Of a stretch of DNA of 64,000 nt, positions 7,551 through 14,622 are shown in pieces. This DNA comes from Methanobrevibacter sp. Lineage in GTDB: Archaea > Methanobacteriota > Methanobacteria > Methanobacteriales > Methanobacteriaceae. The stretch is from positions 1 to 64,000 of the forward strand of contig JAFRFD010000001.1 in assembly GCA_017434525.1 (NCBI GenBank), given 5' to 3'. The position numbers and the translations under genes were made by a program. A model generated the notes under the pieces. It was given only the letters and a program-made list of their open reading frames with translations, did not search any database and was not told the origin of the DNA. How positions within the stretch are numbered: the first letter of the stretch is position 1; every line of letters starts with the position of its first letter.

Positions 7551-9737
7551 ATGGATGCAGGAAAACAAAACTTATTAAATTTTTTAGGTCAAAACCAACA
7601 GTTGTCAATTCCAATCTATCAAAGAAAGTATAGTTGGACAGATAAAGAATGCAATCAGTTATTTGAGGATGTTGTACGTGTGGGAAACTCCACAGATGAA
7701 CAGAACCATTTCATCGGTTCAATTGTATATATGAACCAGAAAGGGCATATTGCAAGCCCAATCAACAAATTAATGATTATTGACGGACAGCAAAGGATTA
7801 CTACAATATCCCTGCTTGTCTCAGCATTAAGCGATTATCTGTTTAAAAATCCGAATGAGAATATAATGAATCCTTATAATTTAATTAATTACTATCTCAT
7901 TAACGATAAGGAAACCGGCGAACTTAAATATAAACTTATTCTAACTGATGACGATAAAGTTACTCTAAAAAAGATTATTGACAACTTGACTGCAGAAGAC
8001 AAAATACCTTTTGACGAAGATGATTCAATTAGAGTTAAAGAGAACTATGAATACTTTAAAAGAAGAATCAATGACGATAACGTTGAACTTATTTATCAAG
8101 GCCTAAATAAATTACTAATAATCTTTGTGGCATTAGAACACAATATTGACAACCCTCAACTCATCTTTGAAAGTTTAAATTCAACAGGTTTAGAACTGTC
8201 TCAAGCAGACCTTATCCGCAATTATATTCTTATGGGTTTAGATCCAGAACAACAGGAAAACCTTTATACAACTTACTGGCAAAAGATAGAAAAAACATTT
8301 GAAGAATCAGGAAGCTTGTTATTTGATAAATTCATCAGAGACTATCTGACTGTCAGAACAGACAAAGTACCAACATTTAGAAATATCTACAGAGATTTCA
8401 AAAAATATTCCAGAGAATATGAAAATATAGAACTTCTCGTAAAGGACGTCTTTAAGTTTTCCAAATACTTCTCATGTATCGCTTTTGGCAGTGAACAAAA
8501 TGCTAAATTAAAGGAAGCACTGGACAGCTTAAGCAATATGGGATATGATGTTACCTATCCTTTTTTATTACACTTATATAAAGACTATGATGCTGAACTT
8601 TTATCAGCAGATGAATTTATTGAAATTATAAGATATACTGAAAGCTATTTGCTTAGAAGACTAATATGTAATATTCCTACACCTTCACTGAATAAAACAT
8701 TTGCTAAAATGTATAATGAACTTGATACCGAAAATTATTCAGAATCTTATCAAGCAAGACTTGTTTTAAAAGAAAACTATCAAAGAATGCCAAAAAATAG
8801 AGAATTCGGAAGAAACTTCAGAGAAAGAGACATCTATAATTTAAAAGGCAAGAATAAAGAGTATATTTTTGATAAGTTTGAAAACTGGAATTCCAAGGAA
8901 AAAACTCCTGTTGAAGCTTATACTATTGAGCATATCATGCCTCAAAATCCAAATCTCTCTCAGGAATGGAGAGATTGTTTAGGTCCAAATTGGGAAGAAA
9001 TTCAAAAAACCTATCTTCACACAATTGGAAATCTAACTCTTACAGGTTACAATCCAGAACTAAGTGACAGACCATTTCAAGAAAAAAGAGATATGGAAGG
9101 CGGATTTAGACAAAGTGCCATCAGATTAAATGTTTATTTACATGACCTGGAAACATGGAATGAAACAGAAATCAAAAAAAGAACAAACCACCTTATTGAA
9201 AAAGCATATAAAATATGGAAATATCCGGAAATATCTCAAGAGGTCATTGACAAATATGCTCCTAAAGAAGATACTATTCCTGAAATTGATGAATCTGACC
9301 TTACTTCAGTTGAAAAATTAAGATTGGAATACTGGACTGAATTTAATAAGTATTTAAATGAAAATGATGATTTGTTTGTTTATCCAATACCAAATAAAGA
9401 TAATTGGTATTCATTATTCATGAAAACTGGTTTGGCACATATTGAATTAACAATTTCACTCGTTCAAAAAAATACTATCAACGCTCATTTTAGAATCAAA
9501 AAGAACAGCAATGAAATCTTTGACCAATTATATAGTCAAAAAGACACTATTGAATCTGAAATAGGCATGGAATTGGAATGGGATAAAGGCGAAAATAAAA
9601 AAATATCAAAGATTGGAAAAACTTTAGACATTGATATTAATGACAAATACAATTGGGAAAAAGCTATAGAATGGCAATATGACATAGCAACAAAATTACG
9701 AAATGTACTTTTACCTAAAGTGAAAGATTTAAATTAA
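7551..9737 (+). CDS. GmrSD-type DUF262/DUF1524 nuclease (anti-phage)
   Basis: 728 residues. The N-terminal DUF262 (ParB-like) domain shows IPIYQRKYSW at 20-29 and IIDGQQRITT around 76-85, the nucleotide-binding signature of GmrS-type proteins. The DUF1524 His-Me/HNH nuclease is marked by EHIMPQN (E460-H461) and HTIGNLTLTGYN about 35 residues on, as in GmrD. A C-terminal region (~600-728, ending NVLLPKVKDL) resembles DUF4268. Known fused GmrSD enzymes use NTP hydrolysis to cut phage DNA carrying modified cytosines; specificity here is unknown. It lies opposite to the virion genes, between repeat elements B and C, as defence cargo. Confidence 0.88.
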   Translation: MDAGKQNLLNFLGQNQQLSIPIYQRKYSWTDKECNQLFEDVVRVGNSTDEQNHFIGSIVYMNQKGHIASPINKLMIIDGQQRITTISLLVSALSDYLFKNPNENIMNPYNLINYYLINDKETGELKYKLILTDDDKVTLKKIIDNLTAEDKIPFDEDDSIRVKENYEYFKRRINDDNVELIYQGLNKLLIIFVALEHNIDNPQLIFESLNSTGLELSQADLIRNYILMGLDPEQQENLYTTYWQKIEKTFEESGSLLFDKFIRDYLTVRTDKVPTFRNIYRDFKKYSREYENIELLVKDVFKFSKYFSCIAFGSEQNAKLKEALDSLSNMGYDVTYPFLLHLYKDYDAELLSADEFIEIIRYTESYLLRRLICNIPTPSLNKTFAKMYNELDTENYSESYQARLVLKENYQRMPKNREFGRNFRERDIYNLKGKNKEYIFDKFENWNSKEKTPVEAYTIEHIMPQNPNLSQEWRDCLGPNWEEIQKTYLHTIGNLTLTGYNPELSDRPFQEKRDMEGGFRQSAIRLNVYLHDLETWNETEIKKRTNHLIEKAYKIWKYPEISQEVIDKYAPKEDTIPEIDESDLTSVEKLRLEYWTEFNKYLNENDDLFVYPIPNKDNWYSLFMKTGLAHIELTISLVQKNTINAHFRIKKNSNEIFDQLYSQKDTIESEIGMELEWDKGENKKISKIGKTLDIDINDKYNWEKAIEWQYDIATKLRNVLLPKVKDLN

Positions 9738-9771
9738 ACTGTTTCAATTAGATTGATGCAAAAAAGAAAAG

Positions 9772-9794
9772 AAGTTAACAATAACTGTTAACTT
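9772..9794. terminator. Bidirectional hairpin between convergent genes
   Basis: AAGTTAACA (9772-9780) and TGTTAACTT (9786-9794) form a perfect 9-bp stem with a 5-base loop. It sits between the convergent ends of the nuclease gene (9737) and the endopeptidase gene, whose stop codon lies within the stem. A-rich sequence on one side gives U-rich RNA for the leftward transcript. Confidence 0.55.
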
Positions 9795-10597
9795 GAATAT
9801 AAATCTGTAAATATCCAACTTGGATCAATAGCTATAACATTTCCATCTTCACACCAGATTGCTCTGACATTACCTGAAGTTGTATCTGCCACTGCAGCAG
9901 GATCACGGTTAATCCATTTTCCTGAAGTATGCTTCTTATGTCTTAATCTTAATCTGATATGTCCAGTACCGCTGACACGACATTTGACATGGACAAACTG
10001 CACGTCATAGCCTAAACTTTTTGCAATACGATAATATACTTGTCCCCAGTCAACGCAGTTGGAACCTTTACCTTCTTTAGCGTCAGTTATTGTTTTCTTG
10101 TCTGTTTTTTGTGAATCAAAGTATTTGCTGTACAATTTCTTTTTAGCTATTACTGCCAATGCCTCATCAATACTATTACCTTTGAAAGTATAAGTCTTTA
10201 TAAATAACTTCATTGTTGAATCGTTATAGTCCGGCAGTGTTGACTTTCTGTATACTATAGCCGGAAGTCTTCCGTTTGCTCTGATGTAGCTTTCAGTCCT
10301 TATGGCCATGTCAACATATTCAGCCTTGTCAATTTGAGTTCCATTCTTTAATGTTACATAGTTTGGAAGGAAATCCAAAGAACTGTTATCCTTAATCAAA
10401 GCCATTGTATACATTGCAACTAGCTTGTCTGAACCTAGCTTCTTGGCTTTCTTTTCTATATCGCTGCAGTTACCTTTTAATGTCAATATCTGGTAATGGT
10501 CACGTTTCTTATAGTTTTTCTTGTTCTGGATTAACCAGAATGCAATTGAGTTCATTGCCTGGCAAAAACTTGTCCAGCTAATATTGTCTTCTGTCAT
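9788..10597 (-). CDS. Pseudomurein endoisopeptidase (PeiW/PeiP-like lysin)
   Basis: 269 residues. The C-terminal half is a transglutaminase-type cysteine peptidase with a visible triad: Cys181 in SNCVDWGQVYYRIA, His213 in GTGHIRLRLRH and Asp232 in WINRDPAAV. This matches PeiW and PeiP of Methanothermobacter viruses, which cut the isopeptide bond of pseudomurein to lyse the host. The N-terminal half has pseudomurein-binding-repeat-like segments (YVDMAIRTESYIRANGRLPA near 94-113, and a weaker one near residue 10). There is no signal peptide, as in virus lysins. It stands apart from the virion operons, between the nuclease gene and a divergent acetyltransferase. Confidence 0.88.
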   Translation of the reverse strand: MTEDNISWTSFCQAMNSIAFWLIQNKKNYKKRDHYQILTLKGNCSDIEKKAKKLGSDKLVAMYTMALIKDNSSLDFLPNYVTLKNGTQIDKAEYVDMAIRTESYIRANGRLPAIVYRKSTLPDYNDSTMKLFIKTYTFKGNSIDEALAVIAKKKLYSKYFDSQKTDKKTITDAKEGKGSNCVDWGQVYYRIAKSLGYDVQFVHVKCRVSGTGHIRLRLRHKKHTSGKWINRDPAAVADTTSGNVRAIWCEDGNVIAIDPSWIFTDLYSS

Positions 10598-10710
10598 ATA
10601 TTATAATTTGTATTATCCTATTTATTATATTTTTTATATAAAAAAATATTATATTCATGAAAAATAATTTATTCAATAAAAACATACTACAAGTTAAAGG
10701 TGTATTTCAC

Positions 10711-11283
10711 ATGAACATGAGAAAAGCAACAGCAGATGACGCCCCAGAAATTGTTAACATAATGGATTACTACATGAAAAACACCGCAGTCCACTTTTCA
10801 TATAAAGCACCCGAAATAGATGATTTCAGACAGGAAATGATATATATAACTGAAAAATTCCCCTTTTTCGTGCTCGAAGATAAAAGCTCCATCAAAGGCT
10901 TTGCCTATGCCAAGCCCTTTTCAGATGTGCCTGCCTATGACTGGTCCTGTGAGCTTACAATATATATCAAAGAGGATTTCAAACGAAAAGGCCTTGGACG
11001 AAAACTCTACCTTGCAGTTGAAGATGCAGTGAAGATGATGGGAATAAAAAACATGTACTCATACATCGCATACACAGAAAGGGAAGATGAGCATCTGGAC
11101 AATTCAAGCATGAGATTCCATGAAAAGATGGGTTTTGAAAGAGTTGCAAGATTCTCCAAATGCGGATACAAGTTCGACACATGGTATGACGTCATCTGGA
11201 TGGAAAAAATCATCGCAGAACATGAAGACCATCCCAACAGAATAATGAGCTACAGAGACCTTGATGAAATGGCTGCAAGATAA
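10711..11283 (+). CDS. GNAT-family N-acetyltransferase (phosphinothricin acetyltransferase-like)
   Basis: 190 residues. The start at 10711 follows AAAGGTG by eight bases; the upstream in-frame Met at 10657 has no such site. The GNAT fold is visible: MRKATADDAPEIVNIMDYY at the N-terminus, then the acetyl-CoA loop IKEDFKRKGLGRKLYLAVED, then FHEKMGFERVARFSKCGYKFDTWYDVIWMEK, which fits the phosphinothricin/methionine-sulfoximine acetyltransferase subgroup. The substrate is unknown. It is divergent from the lysin gene and ends shortly before repeat element C, so it appears to be cargo in the provirus region. Confidence 0.82.
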   Translation: MNMRKATADDAPEIVNIMDYYMKNTAVHFSYKAPEIDDFRQEMIYITEKFPFFVLEDKSSIKGFAYAKPFSDVPAYDWSCELTIYIKEDFKRKGLGRKLYLAVEDAVKMMGIKNMYSYIAYTEREDEHLDNSSMRFHEKMGFERVARFSKCGYKFDTWYDVIWMEKIIAEHEDHPNRIMSYRDLDEMAAR

Positions 11284-11343
11284 ATACTGCTTTTTTTAAA
11301 ACTGACATTAAACAGGCAGCTATTGATTTAATTGTATGTCCCT

Positions 11344-11438
11344 GACATTAACAGCAGAGGTTATTGATACCATACTGGTTTTTAAACCATGATATATATC
11401 AAACAGTTTCTAAAAATAAGTTTTAAACAGTTAATGTC
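11344..11438. repeat. Repeat element C: ~95 bp with 9-bp terminal inverted repeats
   Basis: It begins GACATTAAC (11344-11352) and ends GTTAATGTC (11430-11438). The interior is more diverged than A and B but keeps the same plan (GTTATTGATACCAT, then GATATATATCAAA). The right end overlaps the stop codon and last residues of the 131-residue gene at 11431, so the element supplies the end of that protein. It lies just after the acetyltransferase gene, giving a run of cargo bounded by B and C. Confidence 0.65.
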
Positions 11439-11826
11439 GGATGTTTCTGTTATGGATCCATTCCCTATGTTTTCCGACAGCTACCCTTATGATGACTTCA
11501 ATCAAATCAGTTTCATCTTCCTTTTTGAAATAGTAATAAGCAGTTCCTTCAAGCATCTGCCTTAAGTCATAAAATGGTCTTGGCTTGACTGCATCAGGAT
11601 GCATCAGTCCGTAATTCTTTAAAAGTTTTACATTTTCTGTTTCGTATTTCTCCAGTTTGGATTTCTGGACTTTACTAGCCACTGTCTTTTCTTTTTTATC
11701 AAACAGTTTAGCTATTTGAGAGCTATCAATTAATATACTGGATTCTATCAATAGCAAGGTTATTTCTTTACCTTTAACTGTTATTGTTGTTGGATGTGAA
11801 TTTTCAGTATCTAATATCAGTTTCAT
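11431..11826 (-). CDS. Unidentified protein with possible helix-turn-helix segment
   Basis: 131 residues. The N-terminal ~35 residues look like a beta hairpin (TTITVKGKEITLLLIES). A segment near 37-60 (SSQIAKLFDKKEKTVASKVQ) could be a helix-turn-helix. The C-terminal part is helical (FYDLRQMLEGTAYYYFKK). There is a faint resemblance to phage RhuM/antirepressor-type proteins that I would not rely on. GAGG precedes the ATG. The stop codon falls inside repeat element C, so the natural C-terminus may have been changed by that insertion. Confidence 0.5.
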   Translation of the reverse strand: MKLILDTENSHPTTITVKGKEITLLLIESSILIDSSQIAKLFDKKEKTVASKVQKSKLEKYETENVKLLKNYGLMHPDAVKPRPFYDLRQMLEGTAYYYFKKEDETDLIEVIIRVAVGKHREWIHNRNIRH

Positions 11827-11887
11827 TTTATAGCCTCAATTATATAATATTGCGATTATTGCATATAAAAAAATATGAGCAGAAGAA

Positions 11888-11916
11888 ATTAGTGAAGCCT
11901 GTGAAACTTCACTAAT
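11888..11916 (-). terminator. Terminator of the decoration/capsid operon
   Basis: ATTAGTGAAG (11888-11897) and CTTCACTAAT (11907-11916) form a perfect 10-bp stem with a 9-base loop, 23 bases past the stop of the second capsid gene. Read leftward it is followed by a T-rich tract near 11867-11875, as in intrinsic terminators. It would close the transcript covering decoration protein and both capsid genes. Confidence 0.65.
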
Positions 11917-11938
11917 ATTTATGAGATAAAATATGGTT

Positions 11939-12865
11939 CTATGCTCTGAAATTACCTTTGATGATTCTGTTAGGTGCATTCATTAATACTCCAACGCTTG
12001 ACAGGATGAAGAGTTTGGTGTACATCGGCAATTCATCCCTGATGTCCTTTCTCATGAATTCAATCAACGGATAGAAATCATACATCTCACCGTCAGGTCC
12101 TAAAGGCGCAACGGTTGTTCCGGTAGTTCTAGAGTATAACAATTTCATTCCTGGGTTGATGTAATCCATGCCGATGTAGGTCTTGTCACCCATCTCGGAA
12201 CCTCCATCACAGACAGCAGTCCCGAGAATGTCAATATTATCAACACCATAATAGCTTTTGATAAGTTCTACCGGTTCGACCTGTCTGTTGCTTGAGAATA
12301 TATCTGATTTCAGAGTTGTGAGTGACTTGTAGCTTACAGCCATGCTGTTTAAGTTGGCATAGCTTCCAGCGGATTCCTTGAACTTTTCCTGAGCTTTAAG
12401 GATGGTCATTCCGGTATCGTCACCTGCTTGGAAGTTGTAGGTGGAAACTTTACTGGAGTTCATGATCATATCAATAGCTGCCTTTTCGATGCTTCTGCCT
12501 ATTAATATTCCAACATCCTGTAGCATGTCATTAACAGATATTAAGTTGGAATCAAGCATCTGTGCTGAAACGTTCAATACGCCCCCAATGGTGTCTATGC
12601 TGACAGTTTCTGAGATTGGTTTTCTGACATTTAACTCCTGTAAAGTAGCACCCGGAGCAATGTCTTTAGCCTCACCCAATACACCGGACTGAATAGCTTC
12701 CTCAATATTTACACGCTGTGACATGTAAGTATAATACTGACTGTTCTCTTCAATCTCCTGTTTTGGAAGCAACCTTGTGAATTTCATCCACTTTGCAGAA
12801 GTATCGGCAACTATCTGTGCCATCACTTCATTTTGTACTTTAGCATCATTTCCTTTGGTTAACAT
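11939..12865 (-). CDS. Major capsid protein, second tandem copy
   Basis: 309 residues. It is plainly paralogous to the protein encoded just upstream: both begin M-x-TKGND-x-KVQNEV and share a near-identical C-terminal stretch (FMRKDIRDELPMYTKLFI against IMRKDIYDELPQYTKLFI). The middle (NVRKPISETVSIDTIGG, LTTLKSD, GVDNIDILGTAVCDGGS) is compatible with an HK97-fold coat protein of the P22/N4-gp56 kind. The start at 12865 is chosen by homology with copy one; an in-frame GTG at 12874 belongs to the GTGAT ribosome binding site. The two genes are 13 bases apart and end at a strong hairpin. Confidence 0.82.
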   Translation of the reverse strand: MLTKGNDAKVQNEVMAQIVADTSAKWMKFTRLLPKQEIEENSQYYTYMSQRVNIEEAIQSGVLGEAKDIAPGATLQELNVRKPISETVSIDTIGGVLNVSAQMLDSNLISVNDMLQDVGILIGRSIEKAAIDMIMNSSKVSTYNFQAGDDTGMTILKAQEKFKESAGSYANLNSMAVSYKSLTTLKSDIFSSNRQVEPVELIKSYYGVDNIDILGTAVCDGGSEMGDKTYIGMDYINPGMKLLYSRTTGTTVAPLGPDGEMYDFYPLIEFMRKDIRDELPMYTKLFILSSVGVLMNAPNRIIKGNFRA

Positions 12866-12878
12866 GATAATCACATCC

Positions 12879-13817
12879 TTATGGTCTGCAGGTACCTTTC
12901 AGGGCAAGACCAGGTTTATTCAACAATATTCCGACTTTACTTTGGATGAACAATTTTGTATACTGAGGTAACTCATCATAGATATCTTTACGCATGATTT
13001 CTATGATAGGATAGAAGTCTGCAATGTTTTCATCACTGGTAATTGGTGCAACAGTAGTTCCTGAAGATTTAGAGTACAATACTGTTAATGGAGCATTCCT
13101 TAAGTCAAATCCGATATATTGCTTGTCACCAATTAATGATCCTCCATCAGCTTGGGTGGTACCTAACAAATCGATATTGTCAATACCGTAGTATTCCTTA
13201 ATGTCTTCTACAGGCTGAACCAACTTGTTTGATGAGTAAGCTAACTGTTTAACATAGCTTAAGGTTTTGTATGACTCAGCCATTATTGTTAAATCAGCCC
13301 CTGCACCGGCATTGCCTTTGAAAGCTTCCTGTGCCTTGATGATGAAGTTTCCGAAGGCCTCCATGGTATCATCGGTTTGGGTTGTGTTATATTGCGGAAC
13401 GTTCGGTGAGCTGATTAAAGTATCGTAAATGTTGTATTCGATACGGTTAGCAATAACTGTAGCTACATCCCCTAACAAATCCTCAAATGAAACGATATCA
13501 GAATCAAAGACATCCTTGTTGACGTTTAAAACACCACCGACAGTGTCAATGCTGATGGTGTCTGTTACCGGTTTTCTTATATTCAGCTCTTGAAGGCTTG
13601 CACCCTGAGCAATATCTTTTGCCTCACCGAGCAATCCTTTTTTAATAGCTTCATCGAGATTAATGTTTTGTCTGAAGTAAGTGTAGTAATCAGAGTTCTC
13701 TTTGATTTCTTGTTTAGGAAAGAGTCTTGCAAGCTTTAACCTTTTTGCAGTTTCATCAGTAATGGTTTGAGCTATTACCTCATTTTGAACTTTGGTATCA
13801 TTTCCTTTTGTAATCAT
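12879..13817 (-). CDS. Major capsid protein, first tandem copy
   Basis: 312 residues. Same length and plan as its downstream paralogue, with an N-terminal helix (TDETAKRLKLARLFPKQEIK), an extended arm and beta region (VTDTISIDTVGGVLNVNK), and a C-terminal region (APLTVLYSKSSGTT, IMRKDIYDELPQYTKLF). The capsid assignment rests on length, these features and position directly after a decoration-like gene. GGTGATAGTTA precedes the ATG. Clear divergence between the copies suggests both are functional and may build a mixed shell, or one forms a specialised vertex or head variant. Confidence 0.83.
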   Translation of the reverse strand: MITKGNDTKVQNEVIAQTITDETAKRLKLARLFPKQEIKENSDYYTYFRQNINLDEAIKKGLLGEAKDIAQGASLQELNIRKPVTDTISIDTVGGVLNVNKDVFDSDIVSFEDLLGDVATVIANRIEYNIYDTLISSPNVPQYNTTQTDDTMEAFGNFIIKAQEAFKGNAGAGADLTIMAESYKTLSYVKQLAYSSNKLVQPVEDIKEYYGIDNIDLLGTTQADGGSLIGDKQYIGFDLRNAPLTVLYSKSSGTTVAPITSDENIADFYPIIEIMRKDIYDELPQYTKLFIQSKVGILLNKPGLALKGTCRP

Positions 13818-13828
13818 TAACTATCACC

Positions 13829-14332
13829 TTAAGTTTGGCCAGTTTCACCGGTTGCGCCGATGTCGTATGGTCTGAATACTTCAATGTAATTATAATCATC
13901 TGAGCTAGCTACAGGATGCATTGCAATATATTCACCGTCATTTGATTTGATGGCTCCGGTACTGGTTAATGAAATTCTGTCATTAACGGCAATGTTTGAC
14001 AATCCACTAGCTAATTTTAATCTGAATAGATGGCCTAAGACTAAAATTGCAGTTTTTCTTTTTCCTCCAGTCATGGTAACCGGATCGTTGACTGCAATAC
14101 CTAATATTATTTCACCTTCAGCAGCAGTGTATTTTTTAACGGTTGGTTTTCCGATATCGGAATTGGCTGACAAGGTTACGACATCATCTGTCTTGATTTT
14201 GTTTCCTGCGTATTCGTAACCTGGAGTTTCTCCAGTAGGGGTTGTTACGGTGGTTGCAGTGACTGTACCTTCGTCCAATAAGAATGTAGTGACTTCTTTT
14301 CTCTCTTCTAATAAAACAATTGAATCTGGCAT
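13829..14332 (-). CDS. Head decoration-like protein (copy 1, next to the capsid genes)
   Basis: 167 residues, mostly beta. It shares an N-terminal motif with the 22868-23515 product (IVLLEERKEVTTFLLDEG against IVLLEQRKEVTTFLLDDG) and a central ILVLGHLFRLKLASG core that recurs in three proteins of this region. The C-terminus ends in a stub of collagen triplets, GATGETGQT, as if a longer tail had been lost or is carried by paralogues. Small beta proteins directly upstream of the capsid gene are usually head decoration/stabilisation proteins (DUF2190/gpD-like). It is first in the capsid operon, with a TATA-rich upstream region. Confidence 0.7.
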   Translation of the reverse strand: MPDSIVLLEERKEVTTFLLDEGTVTATTVTTPTGETPGYEYAGNKIKTDDVVTLSANSDIGKPTVKKYTAAEGEIILGIAVNDPVTMTGGKRKTAILVLGHLFRLKLASGLSNIAVNDRISLTSTGAIKSNDGEYIAMHPVASSDDYNYIEVFRPYDIGATGETGQT

Positions 14333-14475
14333 AAATGTCCTCCACTTAAAATATTATCTAATTTATTATATAATTTATTATTTATAATATATAAATATTT
14401 ATATAGTATAGCTACTTTTTTAAAAATTTAGTGAAGATTAACATTAACGATTAACATTTTAAAATAAGGGATAGA

Positions 14476-14538
14476 ATAGAAATAAGTCAAATGGAGTTAA
14501 ACGGAGTATAGTGAAAAATAAAGAGGACTTATTTCTAT
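14476..14538. repeat. 13-bp perfect inverted repeat between operons
   Basis: ATAGAAATAAGTC at 14476-14488 is exactly matched by GACTTATTTCTAT at 14526-14538, with a 37-base loop. It lies in the 290-base gap between the restriction enzyme gene end (14623) and the decoration-capsid operon. No gene is seen in the gap. It may end the restriction transcript, since both neighbours run leftward, or act as a control site for the capsid operon. Confidence 0.5.
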
Positions 14539-14622
14539 TTTTGAAAACAAAGATAGGAATGAAATTATTTTGCTTTCACTATAATATTTGTTAGTTATAT
14601 TATATAATATGGAAAGTAGGAA

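Noticed and set aside
6102-11438. Elements A, B and C as integron attC sites
   Set aside because: Length and the inverted ends suggest it, but the ends do not fit the RYYYAAC/GTTRRRY core and there is no integron integrase in the window. Kept only as a layout resemblance.
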